The notes: generated by a model from the sequence alone, not told the origin. A DNA stretch of 64,000 nucleotides from Mesostigma viride (GCA_009746045.1 RPFO01000065.1:5387590-5451589), one strand, 5' to 3'. Positions 32,298 to 42,461 are shown, counted from the first letter of the stretch. Numbers and translations are program-made.

Positions 32298-34956
32298 CGA
32301 CCACCGGGGATCCAAGAGGTTCCAGATGAAAAATAGCCTGAGCCACAGCGCCAAGGGGAACCCGTGTGTGGGACCCCTCCCCTTCCCCGGGGGACCGCGC
32401 GTCCACGCGCTGGTCGTCGTCGCCATCGGGGGGCGACAAGGCATCCGGAGTGGTATGACTCATGTGAAACAGGTGGCGCGCCCGCGGCGACCGTGGGAGG
32501 TCATCGTAGAGCGGGGCGCCAGGCGCCTCCTCACAGGTGGTATGGAGCACCCCCATGTCCTCATAGAACCAGTAGTCAGCACGACGGGAGAGGGCGTCGG
32601 GCACCACGTTGTCCGCACCCTTCACATACTGGATCTTAAAAGGGGCAAACTGGGAAAGGTACTCCATCCACCTGGCCTGACGGGGCGTCAGATTTGGCTG
32701 CGTCAAGAGGTGGGTCAGGGGCCTATGGTCGGTGTGAATAATCAAACGGGCGGGGTCGAGGTCCCCTGTCTCGCTGACTGCAACATCAAACTGCGCGCCC
32801 AACAGGTGGTGGCGCCATGTGTGGCAACAGTAGACCACAGCCAACAGCTCTTGCTGGTGGACCGGATAGTTCCGCTCGGCGGGGATCATTGTGCGGGAGA
32901 TGTACTCAACCGGTTGCAAGCCCTTGCCTTGGTCCTGCAAGAGGACCCCGCCGATAGCCACCTTGCTCGCATCCGTCGCAACCACAAAAGGAAGGGACGG
33001 GTCTGGGAGCACGAGCACGGGTGCCGCGGTCAAACTGGCCTTGAGGGCCTCAAAGGCCTGCTGGCACTGTGCCGACCAGACGAAGGATACGCCCTTCTTG
33101 AGGAGAGCGTTGATGGGCGACGCGATCGTGGCAAACCGGGGGATGAAGCGTCGATAGTATGACGCAATCCCCAGAAAGCTACGCACGCCCTTCACGTCTG
33201 TCGGAGCTGGCCACTGTTGGACAGAGGCGATCTTCTCCGGGTCCGTGGCCACGCCTGCCGCTGAAAGCGTGTGGCCCAGGAACGGGACGCTGCGCCCCGC
33301 ACGGACCTTAGCCCTGCGGGCCGAGAGATGCTCGTCCTCCATAATGCGCAGGACCGTATCGACGTCCTCCAGGTGCTCCTCGAAGGTCTTGGAGTACACG
33401 AGGATGTCATCCAGATAGGCCAAAGCGCAAGTGCGTTTCCAGGACCAGGGCGGCTTGTCCCCCTTGCGAGGGTCGCGCAGGTCACTGGATACCTGTGGCA
33501 GGTGTGCAGTCCCCATGACGGGCCGCAAGATGTCGTTCATGAGCATCTGGAAGCTGGCTGGTGAGTTGCAAAGCCCCATCGCCGCCACACGGAACTGGTA
33601 GTGTCCGTATGGCGTATTGAAGGCCGTCTTGTGACAGTCCTCTTCAGCGATGCGGAGCTGCCAAAACCCATCGGCGCAGTCGATCACCGTGAAGCAGGTG
33701 GCGCCCTGCACTCGATTGAAGATGTCATCAATGCGCGGGAGCGGGTACTTGGACTTGACAGTGATCGCGTTGAGCTTCCTGTAGTCGGTGACGAGCCGCC
33801 ACTTGCCCCCAGGCTTGGGCACTAGGAGTACCCCAGCGGAGAAAGGGCTGTTACTGGGCTCAATCAGACCACGCTCAAGGAGGGCCATCAGGATCTTCTT
33901 GAGCTCCATCAGCTCGACTGGCCCCATCCGGTACATCGGGGACGTGGTGGGCCCGAAGCCTTCCTTGAGGCGGATATGGTGCAGCACAGAACGGGGCGGG
34001 GGAAACTGCGGTGTAGACTCGTCGAACAGCTTCTCCCGCTTGGCCAGGATGGCGTTGTAGCGCGCGATCTCGTCGTCAGTGAAGTCGGTGCCGATCTCCA
34101 GCAGCTCCTCAAGCAGGGGCACAGAGTCAAGGCGGTACATGTAGTACTCCTTGCCCTTCTGCAGGTTGCGCGCGAGCGTCTTGCTGCTCATCAGCATCTG
34201 AGATGCATGGCGTCGTGGCTTCTCGGGCCCCGCGTCGTGCTGAACGTTGTGCACCTCGGTGCCGTGCGCCAGATACTCGTGCCGTGGGCACCAGAAGGAG
34301 CCATCAGGGAACCAAACCACCCGTCGCTTGACACTGATCGTCACGTCCTGGGCGTCCTGCCAATCAACGCCCAGGATGATGTCAGCGGCGCCCAGCGGCG
34401 CCACTGTGGCTGTTACCTCCACTGGTATGCCCTGGACAACCGCCTTGAGGTCCACGAGGCCAGGTGACGGGTGCTTGTTACCATCGGCATACCGGACGTT
34501 GATGGGCGTCGGGTGTGGTCGAATCGTGTAGCCAGCGCGTCGCACAAGGGCCTCATGGATAAAGGATGTGGTCGCCCCCGTATCCACCATAAACTTAACA
34601 TCCAGGATCGTCTTCTCCTTCAGAAACGGGTCAAGTGTGGTGGTAGGGAGCGCCAGTCCACCACTGAAGATTAAAAGTGTTCTGGTGCTTGGTGAAGCAT
34701 AGGGCGGCGAGGCCTCCGGGGCCTGTCCGCTAGACCTATCTACACTATTGGCTGAAGCGGGGTCGACCGCGGTCGCCGACACGCCTGCATCTGAAGAGGG
34801 CAAGGAGACCGCTGGGGCCTGCCCGCCCGTCCTATCTACATTATTGACTAACGCTACATCGGCCTCAGGGGTGGCCGCGCCCACATCCGGTGCAGGCGGC
34901 TGTTCTACCTGGTTGACTAAGTCTACTCCTACTTCTACCCCTGTGGGAAGGGGCAC
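31018..34956 (-). CDS. pol: Ty3/gypsy pol polyprotein (interrupted at the 3' end)
   Basis: About 1,312 codons. Aspartic protease DTGAT near residue 125. Reverse transcriptase LVTDYRKLNAIT, FTVIDCADGFWQL and catalytic YLDDILVYS near residue 515. RNase H VVATDASKVAIGG and TDHRPLTHLL. Integrase zinc finger near 950-1000 and DD35E near 1045-1145. Its frame overlaps the end of gag (TAGTG at 34958-34954) in a different frame and is open upstream, so expression probably needs frameshifting or reinitiation. The normal C-terminus (chromodomain) is lost to the tandem duplication. Confidence 0.95.
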   Translation of the reverse strand: MPLPTGVEVGVDLVNQVEQPPAPDVGAATPEADVALVNNVDRTGGQAPAVSLPSSDAGVSATAVDPASANSVDRSSGQAPEASPPYASPSTRTLLIFSGGLALPTTTLDPFLKEKTILDVKFMVDTGATTSFIHEALVRRAGYTIRPHPTPINVRYADGNKHPSPGLVDLKAVVQGIPVEVTATVAPLGAADIILGVDWQDAQDVTISVKRRVVWFPDGSFWCPRHEYLAHGTEVHNVQHDAGPEKPRRHASQMLMSSKTLARNLQKGKEYYMYRLDSVPLLEELLEIGTDFTDDEIARYNAILAKREKLFDESTPQFPPPRSVLHHIRLKEGFGPTTSPMYRMGPVELMELKKILMALLERGLIEPSNSPFSAGVLLVPKPGGKWRLVTDYRKLNAITVKSKYPLPRIDDIFNRVQGATCFTVIDCADGFWQLRIAEEDCHKTAFNTPYGHYQFRVAAMGLCNSPASFQMLMNDILRPVMGTAHLPQVSSDLRDPRKGDKPPWSWKRTCALAYLDDILVYSKTFEEHLEDVDTVLRIMEDEHLSARRAKVRAGRSVPFLGHTLSAAGVATDPEKIASVQQWPAPTDVKGVRSFLGIASYYRRFIPRFATIASPINALLKKGVSFVWSAQCQQAFEALKASLTAAPVLVLPDPSLPFVVATDASKVAIGGVLLQDQGKGLQPVEYISRTMIPAERNYPVHQQELLAVVYCCHTWRHHLLGAQFDVAVSETGDLDPARLIIHTDHRPLTHLLTQPNLTPRQARWMEYLSQFAPFKIQYVKGADNVVPDALSRRADYWFYEDMGVLHTTCEEAPGAPLYDDLPRSPRARHLFHMSHTTPDALSPPDGDDDQRVDARSPGEGEGSHTRVPLGAVAQAIFHLEPLGSPVVVSEYLHSALDQPEEEDEADAYTVTSPLEMLISRFTVTEPAALEVIKSHPKMMGRLPCKFQEGRLYVMVRPDTWRLYIPELCRAALLHELHDSLVGGHQGIGRLLPRARRHFYWPGMKDYIAAYIRECPSCQIAKSQNTGTQAVPKTLPDPLGPWDSIQMDFVGPFKKTKNGNSKILVFVDRLTRMCHLAPCPADLTAEGCAKLYLNHVFRFHGLSRQFISDRDTLFTARFWQEFFDCLGTKVSLGTAYHSSSSHLVERLNRTVQETMRHYTDEVGSNWEELLCLVEFSLNNAPQAAHGLTPFFLNTGRHPLTPTDLLTSPALAEPEVLRTTLAGVSSLLEKMRQAHNSAVKGYRAAAERNMARVEGKRDSRAPDIEVGDWVLVEGPQLGRFSQKVEGELKTKLRPMYLGPHQVLEKWDDVMFKVSV

Positions 34957-37166
34957 TACGCGCGAGGATCGCGGGGCCGGGAGGCCGCCTCGTCCGACCT
35001 TCCGGTCCCCCCTTCCCCCTCATCCGAGTCGTCGTCGTCGCCGGGGTTGAGCGCCTCATACTCGTCACCTCCAGCCTCGGACGCCTGTTGCTGCGCCAGG
35101 ATCTCATTGAGCTCGCGCACTGTCCGAGAGAACGATGCTGGGAAGCGGGGTGTCTGGAACTGGTTGGGCTGCGTGCGCGCGTCGCGCAGCTTGGCAGCCC
35201 GCGCGCCTGCGTTGCGCGGGCGAGCATCCCGCGCTGCCGGCGCTGGGCGCCTCTCAAAGGCGGGACCAGAAAACTTGGGGGCCTCCTTGGTGGCCTCCGT
35301 CGCCGTGCTGGTGCGCGCCTTGAGGCGCGGGCAATCCTTCTTGAGGTGCCCGACCTCGTGACACATGAAACAGCGGGCTTTGGACGCATCGATGGCGTGC
35401 AGTTGGGCAGCCGGCTGCTCGTCGTCATTGGACTCCTCCCCCTCCGACGGGTCGGGTTCCACCTCAGTGAAGTGGACACGGCGTGTCATCGTGGATGAGG
35501 CGAACCGGCGGGTGCTGGTGTAGCGCGGCTGCTTGACGACGTCGGCCACCTGTAGAAGGTACTGCTGGACAGCGTGGATGTCAAGCTTGTCCCAGGGAAC
35601 CTCGGCATAGTGCTTCTTAACCTCAGCGAGGAGGTCGGGATGGATGGCCTCCAAAAACCGAATCTTGTACTCGGTCCACGTCAGGTCCCCGGTCAACCGC
35701 GCCGCAAAGGAATCAAAAGTGGTGAGGAACTCCGCCAAGTCAGTGTTGCCCTGACGTAGGCGGCCGAACTCAAACCGCTCGGTCAGTCGATAGCCGGGAG
35801 GGATGAGCTTGCGCCGGATGCGCTCGTGCAGTTCCTCGACCGTCTGCGGGTATGACTGGGCCGCCACACTCTCAACGTTAAGCATCCCGACCACTGATGG
35901 GTCCATACACTTCACCACCACGTAGGGGATCAGAACCTTGGTGGCCAGCTGCCACTCATGGTGTTCACACCATACAGTGTACAACTGTTGCCACATACGA
36001 GCCCACTCGTCAATCTCACGGGGAGTCATGCCCGCATGGAGCTTGGGCACCGCCTTAAAATCTGGCATAGGCGGCGCCTTGACAGGGTCAGGTCGCAGGG
36101 GGCCACCCTTGCTGCAGTACGCGGGGCTAGAAAAGGTGAGGGGATGGTGACACCGCGTCCGCATCTCCTGGTGCGAACCCCTTCCTGCAGTTTGGTCATG
36201 CCCACGTTGGGACACGAAGGTGTCCTCCGCACGCTCGGGATCGAAGTCGCCGGATACTCGGCGGGGCGCGTAGTCAGCGGACATCCGTTGTGACGCAAAG
36301 GGGGCCGACTCACGCCGAACGCGAACGGACGTGGGATGCTCATAACCGGGGTCATCCAGGGGCAGCCGGCTGAAGTTAGCGTTGGTGGGCGCGCTCCTTG
36401 CTGGGAGGGAGGTGGATACGTAAGGAAAGGGGCCCGGGGGAGCATAGTCCTCCTCCTCGGGATCGTACTGCACGTGGGCCGACCCTGACGTCTGCGGTGG
36501 GGGTCTGGACCAGCTCTCGTGCGCTCCAAAGGAGACCCGACGGGGATCCCTTCCAGGGCCCGGCCCCGGCCCGCCGCGGCCACGCCCTGCCCAAGGGTGA
36601 GTCAGGCTCGGGCGGCCACGCGCGTATGCCCCCAATTGAGAGGGCTGCACGAACTCAGGCGGCGGAGCGAACGGCGAGCTAGCTACCGGGCTAAAAGCGA
36701 CCTCTATATCTTCATCTTCCTCCGGCACAACTTCCACGGATGGTGGTCGCTGCGTGGGAGGTACCCTGTTCCATTCGCCCAGATGCTCAGTCGGTCGTGG
36801 CCGCGATTGCTGCTGGGGCTGTCGCTGTTGCTCCGACTGCTGCTGCTGCTGCTGCGACTGCTGCTGTCGCTGCGGCGACTGCTGAGACTGATGCTGTCGC
36901 TGCGGCGACTGCTGAGGCTGATGCTGTCGCTGCGGCGACTGCTGTTGCTGACCAAACCCTAGGGCAGCTTGTTCTAGCTGCGTCTCAAGAGTCGTCTGCC
37001 GTTGTGCGGTAACCCTAGCGGCTGCCTCGGATCTCCGGGACCCACTGGAACTCCGACTAGCCGTGCTAGCTATTTCCTGTTCTTCCCTGCTATTGTCCTC
37101 CGGGGACTGTGTCTCTCTACGGCCCTCCGGGGGCTGTGCTTTACCACCACCTCGCTTCTTAGGCAT
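34956..37166 (-). CDS. gag: Ty3/gypsy gag
   Basis: 736 codons from ATG at 37166. N-terminal ~130 residues with Gln-rich repeats (QQSPQRQ), then Pro/Arg-rich disorder. The capsid-like helical domain lies around residues 370-560 (EIDEWARMWQQLYTVW, ELHERIRRKLIPPGYR), and a CCHC zinc knuckle CFMCHEVGHLKKDC near residue 600. It ends with an acidic tail at the pol overlap. Confidence 0.9.
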   Translation of the reverse strand: MPKKRGGGKAQPPEGRRETQSPEDNSREEQEIASTASRSSSGSRRSEAAARVTAQRQTTLETQLEQAALGFGQQQQSPQRQHQPQQSPQRQHQSQQSPQRQQQSQQQQQQSEQQRQPQQQSRPRPTEHLGEWNRVPPTQRPPSVEVVPEEDEDIEVAFSPVASSPFAPPPEFVQPSQLGAYARGRPSLTHPWAGRGRGGPGPGPGRDPRRVSFGAHESWSRPPPQTSGSAHVQYDPEEEDYAPPGPFPYVSTSLPARSAPTNANFSRLPLDDPGYEHPTSVRVRRESAPFASQRMSADYAPRRVSGDFDPERAEDTFVSQRGHDQTAGRGSHQEMRTRCHHPLTFSSPAYCSKGGPLRPDPVKAPPMPDFKAVPKLHAGMTPREIDEWARMWQQLYTVWCEHHEWQLATKVLIPYVVVKCMDPSVVGMLNVESVAAQSYPQTVEELHERIRRKLIPPGYRLTERFEFGRLRQGNTDLAEFLTTFDSFAARLTGDLTWTEYKIRFLEAIHPDLLAEVKKHYAEVPWDKLDIHAVQQYLLQVADVVKQPRYTSTRRFASSTMTRRVHFTEVEPDPSEGEESNDDEQPAAQLHAIDASKARCFMCHEVGHLKKDCPRLKARTSTATEATKEAPKFSGPAFERRPAPAARDARPRNAGARAAKLRDARTQPNQFQTPRFPASFSRTVRELNEILAQQQASEAGGDEYEALNPGDDDDSDEGEGGTGRSDEAASRPRDPRA

Positions 37167-37331
37167 TTTGGGCCCGAGTACCGTACCAGCACCAGTACCT
37201 TACACAATACCTCCCCAACACAGGCAAGCAAGAGAGAGAAGAGGAAGCCACAACTACTTCTAATAGTAATTATATATTATCTGCTAACTATTGTAGCTAA
37301 GCTAGTAGTTAGTATCACTATATACTGGTAT

Positions 37332-37703
37332 CTAGTAGTGATAGTGGGGCTTATGCCCTAGAGGATGGGCCCAGGTGAAGCTGCTCCAGTGCACGCAACA
37401 CATCCTGTGCTGGGATCTGGGTGACACGCCTATGCTGGTGCAGCCCTTCTGGGAGGGGCATATTATCCTAATAAACTGATCTGCCTCCGCTAATGTATTA
37501 AATCCCTGCCATCTAGCTAACGACGCTGGGTGTAAGACTTTATCCTTAATATGATTACTACACGCAGCCCAACTATAGAAAATTCCTGGTTGGCCTGTGG
37601 CCCCGTCGTGTGCTACTGCATAGTATAGGTATTGGGATCTACCTCCTTGATTAATACGTCTATATCCTCCTTCATTATTACGTCTGCTGCGAGAGGTTCC
37701 CAT
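37332..37703 (-). CDS. leader ORF with RNase H1 hybrid-binding / caulimovirus viroplasmin-like domain
   Basis: 123 codons from ATG at 37703, in the sense orientation between the PBS and gag. After a basic N-terminus, residues ~25-80 show the pattern of the RNase H1 N-terminal hybrid-binding domain (Pfam Cauli_VI): YYAVAHDG, then GIFYSW at the conserved G-hydrophobic-W position, a basic/helical stretch, and WQGFNTLAEADQFI matching the K-x-F-x-x-x-x-E-A-x-x-F end. The remaining 40 residues are Cys/His-rich. Such domains bind RNA:DNA hybrids or dsRNA; a role in reverse transcription or RNP formation is inference. It is separate from pol's RNase H. Confidence 0.6.
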   Translation of the reverse strand: MGTSRSRRNNEGGYRRINQGGRSQYLYYAVAHDGATGQPGIFYSWAACSNHIKDKVLHPASLARWQGFNTLAEADQFIRIICPSQKGCTSIGVSPRSQHRMCCVHWSSFTWAHPLGHKPHYHY

Positions 37704-38319
37704 GAACTACCGATTAGGTATAAAGCAATATCACATGGTATTACAGCAGGCAATGCAGGAAGGGGAAAGAAAGGAAGGAAAGCCCACCCAGGTTACCTCT
37801 ACGTGCAGGTGACGTGCTCACAGCGAGAGAGAAACACAAGGCAGAAACAGGACGTTCACAGACAGTACGAAAAACGTTGAGGTACAGCCACCGGCAACAC
37901 AGTAAGGCAACGGCCAGCCGGTGACTACCCTCGAGCTGTAAGCAGCGTTGCCCTCCGGGGGTCCGCCCACAGCTCACGAAGGTCTGCCTCCGGGGCGACC
38001 CATTCACCAACAAGCACAAACATGAATAAAGAGCACGACAGAAAACAGAAACCCCGTTTCTACGCGCGTGGGTAAGACGGGAAGGGCAAGAAGGAAATCC
38101 TAGAATCTCTAACTTCTTACCTCGCTCATGGACGTCTAGCGTCCTTGAACACCCAACGATGGGCTAGGCGGTTTAGGATGGCGCCCCTGGCTGCGACGCT
38201 GGCGGCTATGACGACCCCGGGCTCGATCAGCACCCCTTTGCTGGGCTGGCTGAACCCGTTCAGCTCGATGCCTTGCCTAGGTTACGCACGGCTCCGGGCC
38301 GCCATTCTAAACTCCCCTA

Positions 38320-38339
38320 ACCTAACCTCCGATAACCAG
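38320..38339 (-). other. primer binding site region
   Basis: Immediately inside the 5' LTR the element strand reads CTGGTTATCGGAGG. This resembles the TGGTATCAGAG of initiator-Met tRNA primers with small differences, so the primer is probably tRNA-iMet or a close variant. Confidence 0.5.
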
Positions 38340-39028
38340 TGTAACGAACCCATCCGGGTCGTGCGAAAGATCCTATGTTAGGGTGGTTAATATGGAAATC
38401 TGGGTCAACCGCTCACCACTCTCCGGGAGTGGTATTAACGGAGCAGTTGCGGCATTTACACTGCTACGGCTCACGGTGATTAATATTGCATTAATCTACA
38501 CAACCCACATTCAGGATAGAGCCACCAAATGCAGTTGGAATTATGCCCCAGGTTCAGACAGGTGATAACACACACTTTATTCCGAACCAAGAGGACGAGA
38601 CTCTCGTCCTCGGACCAATTTCACCTAGGTCTGCCACCAAGCTGGCAAGGGGCGCCGACATGGCGCCGACCTTCCAGCGAATTCCAAAGCATGCAGTCCA
38701 CACAAGATCCTCGGGTCGACATCGACCCCCGCCAGCTGGCTACAGAATCCACGCATGAGTACAATATCTCAACCAGCTGTAAAGTACGCAGCGCGGCGCG
38801 AATGCACCGGCCTACTAGCTCTAGAAGATCTCGAACATCACCCTAGGCCCAAAATAACCGGTCCGAATCACACAAACTATCATAGTTCCATACAAAAATC
38901 CTGACCAAGGGACAATTCCCAAATTAAGTCCCGAAATGAATCCCAAAGTCCTACGGACTATGACAACAAGCCAAAATACATAATTTATTCCATTGTTGCG
39001 CCCGTTCCAAAGGGTCGGGTTCGCAACA
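38340..39028 (-). repeat. 5' LTR of the Ty3/gypsy element
   Basis: 689 bp, near-identical to 24952-25640, TG...CA ends. Followed on the right by ACTATTCATATTTG, which resumes the satellite. Confidence 0.93.
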
Positions 39029-39355
39029 ACTATTCATATTTGTTGCATGTAAGAAAAGGGGGAAAATGACGAAAAACTGCACATGTATGCTGTCACATGT
39101 CACCATTTGAGCTCAGAATGAGCCCAATTTTTGTGGGTGGTCTATTTTCATGGTCTACATGCTGCCTGCAACAGTCCAGCCTGAAATGAGTTCATTTGTC
39201 CACTATTCATATTTGTTTCATGTAAGAAAAGGGGGAAAATGACGAAAAACTGCACATGTATGCTGTCACATGTCACCATTTGAGCTCAGAATGAGCCCAA
39301 TTTTCGTGGGTGGTCTATTTTCATGGTCTACATGCTGCCTGCAACAGTCCAGCTT
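39029..39355 (+). repeat. 173-bp satellite, about two units, right of the LTR element
   Basis: Continues the array interrupted at 24950 in the same orientation and phase (gaaaaactgcacatgtatgc, gagctcagaatgagccc). Confidence 0.88.
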
Positions 39356-39364
39356 TAGGTACCC

Positions 39365-40627
39365 TCAGATCTGAAAGATTTTATTTTTACTCATTTGAAG
39401 ACTTGTGAAATTGAGCAAACACCTATGAATCCCCTCATCATGATGAATCAGGTCCCCGCCCCTCCAGTACACCTTGGGCTTCTGGGGGTCCTGCTTATGG
39501 CGGACGTATTCCGGCCACAGGTCGCGTCGCTGCTGTTGCTGAGCGGGGGTCAGGTCGTCATCCAGCGTCCAGGTGAGGTCGTGCAACCTCTTGCGACGAG
39601 AGAGGAACCGCTGCTTATCCTCAGGGGAGGGGAAGGTGAGCAGGACTGGTGGGGGAGCCGCCTTGTCCCGTGAGTGGGGAAGGCGGTGGCACCCACGCAG
39701 TTCTACCTCACCTACCAGGCCCATGAGGGTAAGAAGCTGGTTCTTGAGCTCGTCAGCAAGAGAGGTTGACGTCTCACCTGGCTTCTGGGGGAAGCGACGT
39801 AGCACCACGCGGCACTCGCGGCGAGCGCGGCCGTCGGTGACCTCCCGTTGCTGGGCCTGGCGGTGGTCCTCCAGCTCCTGGAGCTTCGTGGCGATGGCGT
39901 CGGTGGTGGAGGCGGTCGCTGACCGCAGCAGGTCCGCGTAGGAGAGCGGCGGGAGGTCACCAGCATCCTGCCGGGGTGGCTGGGGTGCAATGGTGGCCGT
40001 CTGCTCCGCTATCTTGGGGACCTGTGTGGCCAGGGCCTCGGTGTGGGCGGTGATGGCCTCAAGCTTCTTCATGAGCACGCCGCACTTGCCCTCCACCTGG
40101 TTAAGGCGAGAGACAAGTGCTGCATGCGTTTCCGAAGCTTGCGCCGCGGTGTGCAGCGTCGTGAACTGGGGCTGGAGCTTGTGGACGACCTTGGTTTCCA
40201 CATTGGAGACCCGGGCCTCCACCGTGTTGAGCGTCGTGTTCAGCGATGTCAGCTTCTCGGCCAACGGCCAGGTCACGTGCTCCTCCAGCACTGCGCGGAT
40301 GTCATCCTTGCAGAGGGAGGGAGCCGAAGGGGCTGGCGGCTGTGCGGGGGCGGGGGCTGTGAGCGCTCTGTGTATGTCGGCGAGGCTGCGCTGGTAGTAG
40401 CTGGTCAAGATAAACAGGCGTTGGCGTGGTTCTTCATAAGTGTAGAGCCTGAGGACGTGTTGCGGTAGTCGATAGCCGCCCCCCCCTTCTGCGGCACGAA
40501 GAGCTTCCGTTCCTGTGTGAGGAACTGGAGGACCTCGACGACTTCCTGTGGCGACAGGATCTGCCACCACTACAAATGCTATCCTACGCTGCCTAATCTC
40601 GTCCGAAACACGTGCGAGGCATGCCAT
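39365..40627 (-). pseudogene. L1-like ORF1 protein, fused to a reverse-transcriptase tail
   Basis: 420 codons. The first ~35 residues (LARVSDEIRQRRIAF) resemble the extreme C-terminus of LINE reverse transcriptases, and just upstream (40640-40806, another frame) lies VLTYGAEAWTLPPKL and LDGTVYRMLRQVF, the classical LINE RT tail. From about residue 90 the protein is instead an L1 ORF1-type protein: a long coiled coil (ETKVVHKLQ ... LNQVEGKCGVLMKKLEA), an RRM-like segment (RECRVVLRRFP, GCHRLPHS) and a C-terminal domain (LTWTLDDDLTPAQQQQRRDL). The order RT tail then ORF1 is reversed relative to a normal LINE, so this is a chimera or nested insertion. Confidence 0.65.
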
Positions 40628-40639
40628 GATACCGAAGAC

Positions 40640-40806
40640 TCTGATGACGGACGCTCGGAAAAACCTACGTTAAAGACCTGTCGGAGCATCCTGTAAACCG
40701 TGCCGTCTAGCCTAGCTGCCAGTTTGGGTGGGAGGGTCCACGCCTCGGCGCCATACGTGAGCACCGTGAGGACGAGGACCTTCAAGCATGCTGTTTCCGG
40801 CCCCAC
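40640..40806 (-). pseudogene. LINE reverse transcriptase C-terminal fragment
   Basis: The motif YGAEAWTLPP followed by a LDG...RMLRQ helix is typical of the thumb/C-terminal region of non-LTR reverse transcriptases. Nothing upstream continues it, so it is a 5'-truncated fragment. Confidence 0.6.
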
Positions 40807-40849
40807 CGTCTAGGTCATCTAGTCGCTCTACAGTCTACACGTAAGCCAG

Positions 40850-41845
40850 CCATAATTTCAATGGCACAAGGATACACATTTCCATCACCATTCATCTTCA
40901 TCATCCTGAACGCCTAGCTCGAACACGCGGACACAATAACGGCAGGCTCGAGCTACCATGCATGGTCCGGACTCAGTTCTCCCGATTTCCGGCCTGCGCT
41001 GGTTGTCTCCTTGATACAAGCCTCGGAACACCGTCGCCTGCGCAGGCGAACCTGCGCATGCAACCGGCCGACTTTGCGGCATTTTTCACCACATTGCCGG
41101 TCGCCGACGTGATGCAAATCCTTAAATTTCGATACGACGCCGAAGACATCATCCGCCACCCCAACTGACACCGGCGCAGCTGTGCCTGACGGCCCCGCGG
41201 AGTGGCAGCACTGGGAAGACGACCAGCTAGGCACCTCCTGCCTCTTTACATGCTGCCCTGAACTCTGCAAACCGCTGGCGACCATCGCGGCCGCATCCGA
41301 CACCTCGGCCGACGCCGACACCCCTGCCGGCGCAGCCGACCCCACTGAGCTGCAGGCGCTCACCTCTGAGCTCAATTAAGTCTGTGCACGGTGCGCTCAA
41401 GTCTTTGGCTGCTAACTCTGCTGGCACCACGTACCCAAGCCACATTGCTGGAATTAAAGGCGGCCATGGCCACCAAGCGGAGGAGGCGTTTTGATGAGTA
41501 GGGTAGTTAGGATTTTTCTAGACTAGCTAGATTAGAGTTAGGTTAGTTCGATTACGCGGCTCCTTCCATCCCACCCCACCATCAAGGAATATGTGCTACA
41601 TGATCTCCCAACGGAGGCATGTTATAATTTAATTTAATTTTTTTAATGGCCACCTCGTCGTCAATGTCGTCGTCAAGCACTTCGACCAGCCGGCAGGTGA
41701 GACCTCCACGAGCCTTCTTGCATGAGGCATTTAAGCGCGCCATTTTGCCCCCATGTTACTTACTGGTGAGCTGGACATGTCGGCTGTCCGCCTCCCCCGC
41801 GCGCGGGGGAAGGCTGGCCCGGCACCCGTGCTCCTCACAGCTTTA
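40850..41845. other. no clear gene
   Basis: Ordinary-composition sequence with ORFs up to 140 codons but no motif I can name. The minus strand 40953-41375 and plus strand 40962-41379 are both partly open with Ala/Ser-rich translations. Possibly eroded LINE 3' sequence. Confidence 0.3.
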
Positions 41846-41851
41846 AGTACA

Positions 41852-42046
41852 TGGCGGACAAGCTGGCGTTCCTTAAATGCCGCAAGAAGCTCTCGGAGAC
41901 TCGCTTCACGCTCGACGACGACTTGACCCTGGCCCAGCAACAGCGGCGACGCGAGCTATGGCCGACCTATACCTTCAGCTCCGGCAGAGCGCAAGGGGGA
42001 AGCCGGTATACTGGAGGGGGGCGGTCATCCACGTTGACCACAAGCC
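41852..42046 (+). pseudogene. L1-like ORF1 C-terminal fragment
   Basis: The plus-strand translation contains DKLAFLKCRKKL and LDDDLTLAQQQRRRELWP, the same domain as the ORF1 at 39.4 kb and 44.7 kb but diverged, followed by a one-base shift into a PVYWRG-type end. It is interrupted at 42051 by the fold-back composite element. Confidence 0.55.
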
Positions 42047-42263
42047 CTGGCAGTTATTATAAATAGTGACGGAACCTTTTTGCCACTTGGCCATTAGGTC
42101 CGTCACTATTTATCCGGCGAAAACCACTCGCCGGCATCTATTCCGCGTTAAGTTCACGTGAACTTGGCGCGGAATTGATGCCGGCGAGTGGTTTTCGCCG
42201 GATAAATAGTGACGGACCTAATTGCCAAGTGGCAAAAAGGTTCCGTCACTATTTATAATAACT

Positions 42264-42461
42264 AAAACGTCGTAGTGTGGGGGCCGATATCTATCGTACC
42301 GCTAATGCCTACTGCAGTACCGAATCTCGCCTTAACGATATTCCAACCGGGCATATTTTCCCTTCTGGCACTTTCGTTTGGCCTTCTGGTATCAATTCCT
42401 TCCGGTATTCGGAAATACCCGTGTCACCACAGGGATTCGAACCCCCGACTTACGAGGTCTT
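42264..42461 (-). repeat. B-box segment of composite A (tRNA 3'-half-like)
   Basis: On the minus strand, 18 nt after the palindrome comes GTCGGGGGTTCGAATCCC. It matches the tRNA T-arm (5-bp stem with one mismatch, canonical TTCGAAT loop) preceded by a plausible variable loop. No A-box/D-arm 5' half lies upstream, because the palindrome is there. The other end is ...GACGTTTT, a potential Pol III terminator. Confidence 0.5.

Larger units (their letters stand above)
24952..39028 (-). mobile_element. Ty3/gypsy LTR retrotransposon, complete, with internal tandem triplication
   Basis: Two 689-bp LTRs flank leader ORF, gag, pol and a third ORF, all on the minus strand. The element lies inside the 173-bp satellite, with ACTA on both sides (24947-24950 and 39029-39032) as the likely target duplication. 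Order from the 5' LTR (right end): PBS, leader, hybrid-binding-domain ORF, gag, pol (protease, RT, RNase H, integrase), two extra copies of the pol 3' part, chromodomain, ORF3, polypurine tract, 3' LTR. Total 14.1 kb, about 11.5 kb without the extra copies. Confidence 0.93.
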
